Shown here: in pieces, positions 1 to 6,457 of the stretch
Numbering within the stretch: position 1 is the stretch's first letter
Layout: the number at the start of each line of letters is the position of its first letter
Origin: an uncultured Selenomonadaceae bacterium
GTDB taxonomy: Bacteria > Bacillota > Negativicutes > Selenomonadales > Selenomonadaceae
Direction of reading: 5' to 3'
Assembly (NCBI GenBank): GCA_905236145.1
Contig: CAJOOE010000142.1
Coordinates: forward strand, 1 to 7,255
Length of the DNA stretch: 7,255 nt
The notes under the pieces: generated by a model
What the model was told of the DNA's origin: nothing
Seen by the model: only the letters and a program-made list of their open reading frames with translations
Databases searched by the model: none
Translations under genes and position numbers: made by a program

Positions 1-478
1 CGGCAAGTTTTTGGAAGTTTTCATAAATCGGATTGTGTCTGTGCGGCGAGCCGTGACCGATTAAAATTAAATCTTCGTCTTTCTCCGGCTTGAAACATTC
101 GATAACGGTTTGAAGAATTTTTTTGTTGAACGAGGAATTTAAATCTTCGTCGAAAAGCGGCGAAAATATTTTTACGTCGGCGGCGGCACAAGGTTTTATT
201 TTGCCGTCAAACTCTTCGCCCGGCGTAAAATGAGTGGGCAGGACGAAAATTTTTTTGCAACCCGCCGCCCGGAGTTCCGAAATTTTTTCCGGCAAAGTCT
301 TTTCGACAATTCCCCTTGCCGCCAATTTTTTTATGATTATGTTTGAAGTGTACGCTTGAAAAATTTCAAATTCCGGAAAAGTTTCCGCAAATTCTCCGGC
401 GAGTGCGTCAAAAATCTGCGTCCGGATTTTTTCTTCGGCCGAGCCGAAACTTGTCAAAATTACCGCCGGTTTAATCAT
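1..478 (-). CDS. cbiK: CbiK-type sirohydrochlorin cobaltochelatase, N-terminal part (3' end outside window)
   Basis: The protein inserts Co2+ into sirohydrochlorin, an early step of the oxygen-independent cobalamin pathway. About 159 residues are visible, starting MIKPAVILTSFGSAEEK and running off the left edge without a stop. Family signs are the N-terminal hydrophobic strand followed by TSFGS, the FQAYTSNIIIKKL segment near residue 40, the LPTHFTPGEEF stretch, and GHGSPHRH with His142, which matches the metal-binding/catalytic histidine of anaerobic CbiK chelatases (near residue 145 in Salmonella CbiK). The second conserved histidine would lie outside the window. The ATG at 478 overlaps the glmM stop by 8 nt (ATGATTAA) and has only a weak GCGGA-like ribosome site, so translational coupling to glmM is likely. 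A ferrochelatase-like or nickel-chelating relative cannot be excluded, but cbiA elsewhere in the window supports a cobalamin role. Confidence 0.85.
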   Translation of the reverse strand, partial: MIKPAVILTSFGSAEEKIRTQIFDALAGEFAETFPEFEIFQAYTSNIIIKKLAARGIVEKTLPEKISELRAAGCKKIFVLPTHFTPGEEFDGKIKPCAAADVKIFSPLFDEDLNSSFNKKILQTVIECFKPEKDEDLILIGHGSPHRHNPIYENFQKLA

Positions 479-1820
479 TGTCCGCCCGCTTGACTTCTTC
501 GACAATCTTGTTGCAAATTCTGTCGAGTTGCATTTTGTCCGGACCTTCAGCCATGACGCGGATTAAAGGCTCCGTTCCGGACGCTCTGACCAAAATTCTG
601 CCGCTTTCTCCGAGTTCCTCATTTCCTTCCGCTATCGCAATTTTTACCGCGTCCGAATCGCCGGCGGCTTTATTTTTCACCGTGACATTGAGTAAAACCT
701 GCGGGAAAGTGGTCATCAATTTATTCAATTCGGAGGCGGATTTCCCGGATTTTTTCATTGCCGTCAAAACTTGCAAGGCGGTAATCAATCCGTCGCCGGT
801 CGTCGAATAATCCGTGAAAATTATGTGTCCGGACTGTTCGCCGCCGATTTTATATCCGTTCTCCAGCATATTTTCCAAAACGTAACGATCTCCGACCGAA
901 GTAATTTCATATCTTGCACCGAGTCCTTCGACGGCTTGCCGGAAACCGATATTTGACATGACGGTCGCGACGACGGTATTTTTTGCCAAAGCCCCGACTT
1001 CCATCATCAACTTTGCACACATAACCAAAATATGATCCCCGTCAATCACATTTCCCTTTTCGTCAACGCAAAGACATCTGTCCGCGTCGCCGTCGTGAGC
1101 GATTCCGATATCGGCTTTATTTTCCAAAACTTTCGCCTGCAAATTTTCAATGTGTGTGGAGCCGCAGTTGTCGTTGATGTTTAAGCCGTTCGGTTTGTCG
1201 CCGATTAAAATTACTTCCGCACCGAGTTTTTTGAGGACGGCGGGCATGGCCTTGTAAGCGGCACCGTTCGCACAGTCCAAGACAATTTTCATTCCGTCAA
1301 ATCTTTCGGAAGTGGTGCCGACGACAAAATCAATGTATTCAAGCAAAAAGTTTTCGTTGCGTTCTACGTAACCTATTTTCGCTCCGGTCGGGTGGTCGAA
1401 AATTTTTCCCGCCTCAATGTCGCGGACAATTTTTTCGATTTCGTCCTCCACCGCGTCCGGCAATTTGTAACCGTTGCCGCCGAAAAATTTAATGCCGTTG
1501 TCATAAAAAGGATTGTGTGACGCACTTATCACAATTCCCGCCGCCGCATTGATTTTTTTTGTGAGATGAGCGACTGCCGGCGTGGGAATCACTCCCGCCA
1601 AAATCGCACAACCTCCCGCAGAACAAATTCCGGCAACCAGTGCCGCCTCCAGCATTTCTCCGGAAATTCTGGTATCGCGTCCGATTAAAATTTTCGGCTT
1701 TCCCTCCGAGCGGTTGCCGAAATATAAAGTCGCCGCCCGTCCCAATCTGTAAGCCAATTCCGGCGGCAAATCGGTATTCGCCCGACCGCGTACTCCGTCC
1801 GTTCCGAATAATCTTGACAT
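471..1820 (-). CDS. glmM: Phosphoglucosamine mutase GlmM
   Basis: GlmM interconverts glucosamine-6-phosphate and glucosamine-1-phosphate in the cytoplasm, feeding UDP-N-acetylglucosamine synthesis for peptidoglycan and surface polysaccharide. The 449 aa are the normal family length. All four signatures of the alpha-D-phosphohexomutase family are present: the N-terminal RLFGTDGVRG typical of GlmM, the active-site loop ISASHNP with the phosphorylated Ser101, the Mg2+-binding loop DGDAD (Asp243, Asp245, Asp247), the sugar-binding GGEQSGH near residue 327, and the C-terminal phosphate-binding RASGTEPLIR near 412-421. The ATG at 1820 is preceded by AGGAGTGAAGGA. Its leader (1821-1910) is separated from the upstream gene by a terminator, so it should have its own promoter, but no clear one was recognised. 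The downstream cbiK start overlaps the glmM stop, so the two are probably co-transcribed. Confidence 0.98.
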   Translation of the reverse strand: MSRLFGTDGVRGRANTDLPPELAYRLGRAATLYFGNRSEGKPKILIGRDTRISGEMLEAALVAGICSAGGCAILAGVIPTPAVAHLTKKINAAAGIVISASHNPFYDNGIKFFGGNGYKLPDAVEDEIEKIVRDIEAGKIFDHPTGAKIGYVERNENFLLEYIDFVVGTTSERFDGMKIVLDCANGAAYKAMPAVLKKLGAEVILIGDKPNGLNINDNCGSTHIENLQAKVLENKADIGIAHDGDADRCLCVDEKGNVIDGDHILVMCAKLMMEVGALAKNTVVATVMSNIGFRQAVEGLGARYEITSVGDRYVLENMLENGYKIGGEQSGHIIFTDYSTTGDGLITALQVLTAMKKSGKSASELNKLMTTFPQVLLNVTVKNKAAGDSDAVKIAIAEGNEELGESGRILVRASGTEPLIRVMAEGPDKMQLDRICNKIVEEVKRADND

Positions 1821-1910
1821 TTATTCCTTCACTCCTGTCCCGGTTTTATTTTCAACTATCCAATCGGATTTTCTGCCAACATTGAAATTTCCCTGCAAGA
1901 AAATTTTGCT
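1821..1910 (-). other. glmM leader region
   Basis: This is the untranslated stretch between the bidirectional terminator and the glmM start. The minus strand carries AGGAG and AAGGA ribosome-site elements just before the ATG. A promoter must lie here if the upstream terminator is efficient. Elements such as TTGCAG and TTGGCA are present, but none has a good -10 partner at 16-18 nt, so I do not name a promoter. Confidence 0.4.
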
Positions 1911-1955
1911 CAAAAAAAATCTCGCTGCCTTGTCTGAAGGAGCGGGAATTTTTTT
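1911..1955. terminator. Bidirectional rho-independent terminator between the 113-aa gene and glmM
   Basis: The stem arms are CTCGCT-g-CCTT (1921-1931/2) and AAGG-AGCGGG (about 1937-1946), with one bulged G, one G-T wobble and a GTCTG loop. On the minus strand the stem is followed by eight T residues (1912-1919 read as complement), 20 nt after the stop of the 113-aa gene. On the plus strand it is followed by AATTTTTTT. The minus-strand gene is the obvious user, since no plus-strand gene lies upstream. Confidence 0.85.
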
Positions 1956-1974
1956 CTGTCGCCGGAAAATTTTG

Positions 1975-2316
1975 TTAAAAGACTGTTTCCAAAAATTTAT
2001 TCATGCCGAAACGAATACCGGAATCGTGGACAACCTGCATCATTATTGACGTACTCATATCAATGTCGAAGTCGATATTTCCCAAAGCCATAGCCGCTAT
2101 CGCAAGGTGTTTTTTTGTGGGAGTATCGACGTTGAGGACGAGGACACCGAGTTCGTCGCGAGCAATTTTAAACATTTCCGCAGTTTGATTGCGTCCTTCC
2201 TCCGAAATTTTGAAATCGACTTTCTTTGACGGCGAATACTTCAGCTGCAAAATTTTTCTGTTGCTCAATCGCGGTTGAGTGTTTACGGAATAAGCCGACA
2301 TAATTTTATTGTTCAT
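1975..2316 (-). CDS. Hypothetical protein, 113 aa
   Basis: I do not recognise this protein. The 113 residues have no signal peptide and no clear membrane segment. The first third is basic and polar (RLSNRKILQLKYSPSKK). The middle (EEGRNQTAEMFKIARDELG, VLVLNVDTPTKKH) and the end (DSGIRFGMNKFLETVF) suggest a small mixed alpha/beta soluble domain. The start is fixed at the ATG at 2316 because GAAAGGTGAG (2321-2330, complement) sits 4 nt before it. An in-frame GTG at 2325 would add three residues but overlaps that ribosome site. The gene has its own promoter (2359-2387) and terminator (1911-1955), so it is probably a single-gene transcript. The reading frame is well supported by these signals; the function is unknown. 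Confidence 0.8.
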   Translation of the reverse strand: MNNKIMSAYSVNTQPRLSNRKILQLKYSPSKKVDFKISEEGRNQTAEMFKIARDELGVLVLNVDTPTKKHLAIAAMALGNIDFDIDMSTSIMMQVVHDSGIRFGMNKFLETVF

Positions 2317-2358
2317 CAAACTCACCTTTCTTTATGTGTGCAATCGAACGCCGCTTGA

Positions 2359-2387
2359 AGTTTAATTGATTTTTTATTTTAAGTCAA
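2359..2387 (-). promoter_or_regulatory. Sigma70-type promoter of the 113-aa gene
   Basis: On the minus strand, TTGACT (2382-2387) and TAAACT (2359-2364) are separated by exactly 17 nt of A/T-rich spacer. Transcription would start near 2351, giving a leader of about 35 nt with the ribosome site at 2321-2330. The -35 box lies inside an 18-bp inverted repeat (2380-2397). Confidence 0.75.
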
Positions 2388-2397
2388 CGCAGACTTA
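2380..2397. repeat. Inverted repeat over the -35 box, candidate operator
   Basis: The arms TAAGTC (2380-2385) and GACTTA (2392-2397) are perfect 6-bp inverted copies around a 6-nt centre. The left arm overlaps the TTGACT -35 box of the 113-aa gene, where a repressor site would be expected. No T-run follows on either strand in the right place, so it is not a terminator for the upstream decarboxylase gene. Chance occurrence is possible. Confidence 0.35.
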
Positions 2398-2408
2398 CAC
2401 CGACAAAA

Positions 2409-3335
2409 TCAAATGCTTTTGAAATATTCTATCGTCTTTTTCAAACCTTCTTCAAGCGGGACTTTCGGCGACCAATTCAGTTTTTCTTTTGCCAAGTCGA
2501 TAACGGGACGGCGTTTTGTCGGATCGTCGCCGGGCAAAGGAGCGTGTACGATTTTCGATTTGCTGCCGGTGAGTTTTTTGACAAGCTCGGCAAGTTCCAG
2601 CATTGTAAATTCACCGGGATTTCCCAAATTTACCGGGCCGGTGAAATTTTCTTTTTCCATCATCAGCAAAAATCCGTCAATCAAATCGTCAACGTAGCAA
2701 AAACTTCTGGTCTGTGTTCCGTCGCCGTAAACCGTCAAATCTTCCCCACGCAGAGCCTGCACGATAAAATTTGAAACGACACGCCCGTCATTGGGATTCA
2801 TTCGCGGGCCGTAAGTGTTAAAAATTCTCACGACGCGAATATCGACTTTGTGCAAGCGGTGATATTCAAAAAATAAAGTTTCGGCAATTCGCTTGCCTTC
2901 GTCGTAACAGGCACGAATACCGATCGGATTTACCGAGCCGCGATAGCTTTCCGGCTGGGGGTGGACTTGAGGATCTCCGTAAACTTCCGAAGTGCTTGCC
3001 TGAAAAATTCTTGCACCGGTCCTCTTTGCCAAGCCCAAGAGATTCAACGCACCCAAAAAACTTGTCTTTGCCGTGTGAATGGGGTCGTATTGATAGTGCG
3101 GGGGACTTGCCGGACAGGCGAGGTTAAAAATTTGATCCACTTCCGCAAAAACCGGTTGAGTGACATCGTGACGCATAATTTCAAAATTCGGATTTTTCAA
3201 AAGTTCGGCGACGTTCGACTTCGAGCCGGTGAAAAAATTGTCCAAGCAAATCACTTCGTTGCCTTGATTCAAAAGACGTTCGCAGAGATGGGATCCCAAA
3301 AATCCCGCGCCGCCCGTTACCAAAATTCTTTTCAT
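2409..3335 (-). CDS. uxs: UDP-glucuronate decarboxylase (UDP-xylose synthase), extended SDR family
   Basis: The enzyme decarboxylates UDP-glucuronate to UDP-xylose with bound NAD+, supplying an activated pentose for surface polysaccharide. The protein has 308 aa, the usual length of soluble bacterial forms. It shows the Rossmann motif [10 protein letters not shown] (Gly8, Gly11, Gly14), Asp32 for NAD ribose binding, the [18 protein letters not shown] segment that separates UXS from other nucleotide-sugar epimerases, the STSEVYG active-site strand (Thr115, Glu117), the catalytic pair Tyr144/Lys148, [10 protein letters not shown] (170-179), and DGTQTRSF with Arg210. The ATG at 3335 is chosen because GGAGG lies about 10 nt upstream. 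A start at 3371 would add 12 residues before the Rossmann strand and place the ribosome site inside the gene. No UDP-glucose dehydrogenase or glycosyltransferase is adjacent. No terminator is seen after the stop, so read-through into the 113-aa gene is possible. Confidence 0.95.
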   Translation of the reverse strand: MKRILVTGGAGFLGSHLCERLLNQGNEVICLDNFFTGSKSNVAELLKNPNFEIMRHDVTQPVFAEVDQIFNLACPASPPHYQYDPIHTAKTSFLGALNLLGLAKRTGARIFQASTSEVYGDPQVHPQPESYRGSVNPIGIRACYDEGKRIAETLFFEYHRLHKVDIRVVRIFNTYGPRMNPNDGRVVSNFIVQALRGEDLTVYGDGTQTRSFCYVDDLIDGFLLMMEKENFTGPVNLGNPGEFTMLELAELVKKLTGSKSKIVHAPLPGDDPTKRRPVIDLAKEKLNWSPKVPLEEGLKKTIEYFKSI

Positions 3336-3375
3336 CAAAAAAATTCCTCCGTTCAATATCTTTTTTTGCAAATTT

Positions 3376-3384
3376 ATTTTACCA
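3376..3384 (-). promoter_or_regulatory. Probable extended -10 promoter of the decarboxylase gene
   Basis: The minus strand reads TGG-TAAAAT, an extended -10 element (TGn plus TAAAAT at 3376-3381). Start of transcription would be near 3369, about 34 nt before the ATG. No good -35 box stands at 16-18 nt; a TTGACT lies 24 nt upstream, too far for a standard pairing. The call rests mainly on the -10. Confidence 0.5.
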
Positions 3385-3420
3385 CATTTTCCAAAATTTT
3401 TTTACAGTCAAATTGCCGTT

Positions 3421-3452
3421 TTTTTTCACGGCTTGAAATATCGGTGAAAAAA
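3421..3452. repeat. 9-bp inverted repeat between two divergent promoters
   Basis: The arms TTTTTTCAC (3421-3429) and GTGAAAAAA (3444-3452) are perfect inverted copies around a 14-nt centre. The repeat sits 5 nt upstream of the -35 box of the 126-aa gene and about 40 nt upstream of the -10 of the decarboxylase gene. That is a reasonable place for a regulator acting on one or both. A second, shorter repeat, GCCGT (3415-3419) with ACGGC (3428-3432), overlaps it. A/T-rich arms raise the chance of coincidence. Confidence 0.35.
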
Positions 3453-3457
3453 TCGTC

Positions 3458-3486
3458 TTTACAATTTTTTCGTTATGAAGTAAAAT
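3458..3486 (+). promoter_or_regulatory. Sigma70-type promoter of the 126-aa gene
   Basis: TTTACA (3458-3463) and TAAAAT (3481-3486) are separated by exactly 17 nt, one mismatch each from consensus. Transcription should start near 3493, giving a leader of about 39 nt that carries a run of six G (3520-3525) as ribosome site. Confidence 0.8.
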
Positions 3487-3531
3487 GTGTGCCATATATT
3501 GTTTGGTGAATTATTTTTCGGGGGGATTTTT

Positions 3532-3912
3532 ATGGCAAACCGTCGCATTGAAGAAGACGACGAACTTTATATTCCTGAGATTGATGACGTTGATCAAGAT
3601 TTCGATATTCACAACCGCAATCCGCGATCCAATGCCGGTATGGCACTCGGCTGGTCGCCGCTTGAACAACAAATGTTCGATTTGCTTCTGCTCAATCGTT
3701 TCAACTACGACGATCGCGAACTTCTCGACGAAACGGCAAGAACAATTTCACGCCTTGTGGAAACTTTTGCGGCTCATGAGGTTGCCCGCATAATGTCCGT
3801 TGCTCTGCTTTCATTCCAGCTTGCGGCATCCGAAGACAAATCTTTTGAGGACGAGTACAACAAGTACGTTCATTACATCAAGAAACATCCTGAAGACCTT
3901 GAAGAAATTTAA
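3532..3912 (+). CDS. Hypothetical acidic protein, 126 aa
   Basis: I do not recognise this protein. The N-terminal 25 residues are strongly acidic (IEEDDELYIPEIDDVDQDFD) and probably disordered. A helical part follows (roughly residues 43-110, including EQQMFDLLLLNRFNYDDRE and TFAAHEVARIMSVALLSFQ), and the end is a charged tail (KKHPEDLEEI). There is no signal peptide or clear membrane span. The start at 3532 is chosen because a six-G ribosome site lies 6 nt before it. The alternative ATG at 3487 would precede the expected leader start (about 3493). The gene stands alone between a strong promoter and a strong terminator. It uses fewer AAA/AAT/TTT-rich codons and more GAC, CGT, CGC and CTT than neighbouring cbiA, which may indicate high expression. 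Confidence 0.88.
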   Translation: MANRRIEEDDELYIPEIDDVDQDFDIHNRNPRSNAGMALGWSPLEQQMFDLLLLNRFNYDDRELLDETARTISRLVETFAAHEVARIMSVALLSFQLAASEDKSFEDEYNKYVHYIKKHPEDLEEI

Positions 3913-3930
3913 CAGTTTAAATCCGAATTT

Positions 3931-3989
3931 TAAGGCGGGGTACCCGGGCAGAATTTTTTCCCGAGTGTCCCGCTTTTCCGATTTTTTTT
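3931..3989 (+). terminator. Strong rho-independent terminator after the 126-aa gene
   Basis: The 14-bp stem pairs 3935-3948 with 3960-3973. The outer GCGGG/CCCGC and inner CGGG/CCCG blocks are perfect, with two G-T wobbles and one mismatch between them. The loop has 11 nt. TTTT follows at once and eight T lie at 3982-3989. It begins 19 nt after the stop of the 126-aa gene and ends 23 nt before the cbiA start. Confidence 0.85.
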
Positions 3990-4012
3990 AACGACCGGCA
4001 GGTGAAGTAAAG

Positions 4013-5377
4013 ATGAAAATTTTTCCACGAATAATTATTGCCGCAACTCAAAGCGGCTCCGGCAAGACAACTTTGACCGCCGGAATAATTGCCGCCCTGA
4101 AAAATCGCGGCTTAAAAATTCAAGCGTATAAAATCGGACCGGACTATATAGATCCCGGTTTTCATGAAATTGCGTCCGGTCAACCGGCTCACAATCTGGA
4201 CACTTGGCTTGTCGGAAAAAATCGGCTTGAAGAAATTTTCGTTTCAAATTTCAAAGATTCCGATATTTCGATTATTGAGGGAGTCATGGGACTTTTTGAC
4301 GGCGGCAGGGAAGGGATAAGTTCAACCGCCGAAATTTCAAAAATTTTAAAAGCTCCTGTAATTTTGGTTATCGACGCGAAAAGTGCGGGAGTTTCGGTTG
4401 CGGCGACTGCGTTGGGGTTTAAAATGTTCGATCCGGAAGTAAATTTTGCAGGAGTAATTTTAAACAGAATCGGCTCGGACAGTCATAAAAAAATGATTGA
4501 GGACGCTCTGGAAAAAATCGGAATAAAATGTTTCGGTGCGGTCGGGAGGAATGAAGAATTTTATTTGCCGGAGCGACATTTGGGACTTGTCCCGACCGGC
4601 GAAAACGACTTTAAAAATATTATCGACAAAATTGCCGCCGCCGTCGAAAGTCAAATAAATCTTGACGAAATTTTAAATTCCGCGAAAAATTTACCGCCTT
4701 TAAATTACACGCCGGAAAATTTTGTCGGAAAAAATTTTTCCTGCAAAATCGGCGTTGCCCGCGACGAGGCTTTCAGTTTTTATTATGCGGAAAGTTTGAA
4801 AGAATTGGAAAAACTCGGTGCGGAAATAAATTTTTTCAGTCCTCTGCACGACGAAAAATTGCCGCCGGCGGACGGTCTTATTTTCGGCGGAGGTTTTCCG
4901 GAAATGTTTGCGGAAAGACTTGAGGACAACAAAAAAATTCGCGACGAAATAAAACAAGCCGGGATTTCCGGCATGCCGATTTTCGCGGAGTGCGGCGGCT
5001 TTATGTATCTGGGCGAATACTTGAAAAATTTTGACGGAAAAATTTTTGAAATGTGCGGGCTTATTCCCGGCGGTGCGGAAATGACAAAAAAATTGCAGAC
5101 GGTCGGTTATGTCGGGGCAAATTTAAATTTTGACTGCGTTATCGGAAAAGCCGGAGAAAAAATTCAAGCACACGAATTTCATTTTTCGGAAAAGATCGGC
5201 GGCGAAGGGCGGGAAATTTTCGACTGCAAAAAAATAAGAACCGGCAAAAAATACCTTGCCGGTTTCGCGGAAAAAAATATTGTCGCGTCATATCTTCACA
5301 TTCATTTTGCCGGTTGTCCCCTTGCCGCGAAAAATTTTGTTGAAAACTGTGTCAAGTTTCGCTCCGGTATCAATTAA
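4013..5377 (+). CDS. cbiA: Cobyrinate a,c-diamide synthase CbiA
   Basis: CbiA uses ATP and glutamine to amidate the a and c carboxylates of (cobalt-)precorrin/cobyrinate in cobalamin synthesis. The 454 aa match the family length. The N-terminal dethiobiotin-synthetase-like domain has a P-loop at 12-20 (TQSGSGKTT), then YKIGPDYIDPGFH (39-51), the LDTWL segment and EGVMGLFDG (89-97). The C-terminal class I glutaminase-like domain has FGGGFPE (291-297), AECGGFMYLGEYL with nucleophile Cys327, and ASYLHIHF with the conserved histidines (429/431). The ATG at 4013 has AGGTGA upstream. The C-terminus SGIN overlaps the opposing SYLF gene by 8 nt. No cobalamin riboswitch fits in the 100-nt upstream gap. 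The 23 nt between the terminator T-run and the start leave no space for a promoter. Codons 5228-5263 also encode an opposite-strand terminator. Confidence 0.97.
   Translation: MKIFPRIIIAATQSGSGKTTLTAGIIAALKNRGLKIQAYKIGPDYIDPGFHEIASGQPAHNLDTWLVGKNRLEEIFVSNFKDSDISIIEGVMGLFDGGREGISSTAEISKILKAPVILVIDAKSAGVSVAATALGFKMFDPEVNFAGVILNRIGSDSHKKMIEDALEKIGIKCFGAVGRNEEFYLPERHLGLVPTGENDFKNIIDKIAAAVESQINLDEILNSAKNLPPLNYTPENFVGKNFSCKIGVARDEAFSFYYAESLKELEKLGAEINFFSPLHDEKLPPADGLIFGGGFPEMFAERLEDNKKIRDEIKQAGISGMPIFAECGGFMYLGEYLKNFDGKIFEMCGLIPGGAEMTKKLQTVGYVGANLNFDCVIGKAGEKIQAHEFHFSEKIGGEGREIFDCKKIRTGKKYLAGFAEKNIVASYLHIHFAGCPLAAKNFVENCVKFRSGIN
5228..5263 (-). terminator. Minus-strand terminator embedded in cbiA, for the hypB-SYLF operon
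   Basis: Perfect 8-bp arms ACCGGCAA (5240-5247) and TTGCCGGT (5256-5263) surround an 8-nt loop. Read on the minus strand, the hairpin is followed by TTCTTATTTTTTT (down to 5228), the layout of a rho-independent terminator. It lies 106 nt past the stop of the SYLF gene and within the cbiA codons for the RTGKKYLAGF region. On the plus strand no T-run follows, so cbiA transcription should not stop there. Confidence 0.7.
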
Positions 5378-5945
5378 GATCTTTGTCTTTGAAAATCTTT
5401 GTACCTTTGAGCGACGCGTCAAGTGCAAGTCCTTTTTTGGTCATTTGATAAACCCACACGCCTTTTGCCGCGATATCCGCTCCTTCGACCGTCCCTCCGG
5501 CTGTTCCGTCCGACGCAGATGCCTCAGCCGAACCGGCGAATCTCGTCTTGCCGACGATGAAGGAGTCCCACGCTTCTTTATTTGCAAGCACGAAAATCAA
5601 ATCATACTCTTTTGCACCGATTCCCAAGCCGACGGACGCCTCTTTCATTTTCAAATAAACTTTTTCGCCGGTTTTATTGTTGACGGCAAGCCCGCGTCCG
5701 TGAGAGGAGCCGAACAAAATAAACTTTGTCCCGGAATTGCTCAAAGTCGCATAAGCATAACATTTTCTCAAGACTCTTTTTGCGGACGGATATTTTTGAT
5801 AAACCCTTTGCAAAGCCTCTTCATGAAGTTTTTTGATTTCCGCACGCCGATCCGCGACGCTCGAATCTGCCGCGAATGCCGGAGAAACAAAAATTATCGG
5901 GCAGAGGAAGGCAAGCAACAACGCAAGACTCAAAAATTTTTTCAT
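5370..5945 (-). CDS. Secreted SYLF (Ysc84-like) lipid-binding domain protein
   Basis: The 191-aa protein starts with a signal peptide: MKK, a hydrophobic core (residues 4-20), then a signal peptidase I site after SPAFA (Ala25). Cys15 has no proper lipobox, so a lipoprotein is unlikely. After a charged helical stretch (about 30-60) comes a glycine-rich domain, with CYAYATL, GRGLAVNNKTGEKVYLKM, the hallmark ASVGLGIGAKEYDLIFVLANKEAWDSF, and a Gly/Ala/Ser-rich strand near 135-160. These fit the SYLF/Ysc84 family, members of which bind phosphoinositides or other lipids; the bacterial role is poorly known. The ATG at 5945 follows AAGGAGG at 5954-5960. A GTG at 5963 overlaps the ribosome site and is rejected. 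It is the last gene of the hypB operon, 14 nt after the protease stop, and its 3' end overlaps cbiA by 8 nt. Confidence 0.88.
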   Translation of the reverse strand: MKKFLSLALLLAFLCPIIFVSPAFAADSSVADRRAEIKKLHEEALQRVYQKYPSAKRVLRKCYAYATLSNSGTKFILFGSSHGRGLAVNNKTGEKVYLKMKEASVGLGIGAKEYDLIFVLANKEAWDSFIVGKTRFAGSAEASASDGTAGGTVEGADIAAKGVWVYQMTKKGLALDASLKGTKIFKDKDLN

Positions 5946-5959
5946 ATCGAAAACCTCCT

Positions 5960-6457
5960 TCACGATTTTTCCGCCACGTCAACATTCCATTTACGCAAAA
6001 CGTCAACCGCCTTTTCCGAAACTTGCGGCAGGAGTTCTTCCATTTCGTCGGAAAGTTCCGTCCCCGCCTCCAAGCTGTACGGCTGCACTCCCAAAAGTTC
6101 GACCTTCGGAATTTTTCTGCCGGTAATTTCAAACATTGTCAGCAAGTCCTGTATTCCGATTTCGTGCGAAGAAATTTTTTGAGAGAAGTGTTTTAAAATT
6201 TCGTCGTCGCACAGGTGAAAGAATTTTCCCGGCTCCGCACCGCCGTCAATCGAATCGACTATCAAAAGTTTTGAAGTTCCGGTGACAAAGTGCGTCAATT
6301 CCACGCCCAAAGTCCCGCCGTCGATAAGTTGAACATTTTCCGGAAATTTGTAATTCCTCTGCAAAAATTCTATTACACGAACGCCGAAACCCTCGTCTGT
6401 CAAAATTGTATTTCCCACGCCCAAAACGGTAATTTCCGTCGCGTACAAACTTTCCAT
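5960..6457 (-). CDS. [NiFe]-hydrogenase maturation endopeptidase, HyaD/HybD type
   Basis: Proteases of this family clip the C-terminal peptide of the [NiFe]-hydrogenase large subunit after nickel insertion, in the cytoplasm. The 165-aa protein has the family opening GVGNTILTDEGFGV (13-26). Three metal-sensing/catalytic residues match E. coli HybD Glu16, Asp62 and His93: Glu22 in the DEG motif, Asp68 in LLIVDSID, and His98 in SSHEIG. The IDGGTLGVEL stretch (45-54) is also typical. The start ATG at 6457 directly follows the hypB stop (TGAATG, no gap) and has GAGG within the hypB end, so translation is probably coupled. HyaD, HybD, HoxM and HupD cannot be separated from this sequence alone, and the hydrogenase it serves is not in the window. 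Confidence 0.93.
   Translation of the reverse strand: MESLYATEITVLGVGNTILTDEGFGVRVIEFLQRNYKFPENVQLIDGGTLGVELTHFVTGTSKLLIVDSIDGGAEPGKFFHLCDDEILKHFSQKISSHEIGIQDLLTMFEITGRKIPKVELLGVQPYSLEAGTELSDEMEELLPQVSEKAVDVLRKWNVDVAEKS

Noticed and set aside
2961..3509. 182-codon plus-strand open frame opposite the decarboxylase gene
   Set aside because: It is the antisense shadow of the well-supported SDR enzyme and has no ribosome site or recognisable domain.
3913..4012. Possible cobalamin riboswitch before cbiA
   Set aside because: The gap is too short for the roughly 200-nt aptamer, no B12-box-like GCCACTG was seen, and the space is mostly taken by the terminator hairpin.
5378..5440. Search for a plus-strand terminator just after cbiA
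   Set aside because: Short symmetries such as GACGCGTC and TTGA/TCAA occur before a CTTTTTT run near 5431, but no stable stem abuts it. The end of the cbiA transcript remains unknown.
5376..6196. Several long overlapping plus-strand open frames across the SYLF and protease genes
   Set aside because: They lack ribosome sites and family signatures, are rich in Arg, Phe and Ser as expected for shadows, and oppose genes with clear motifs.
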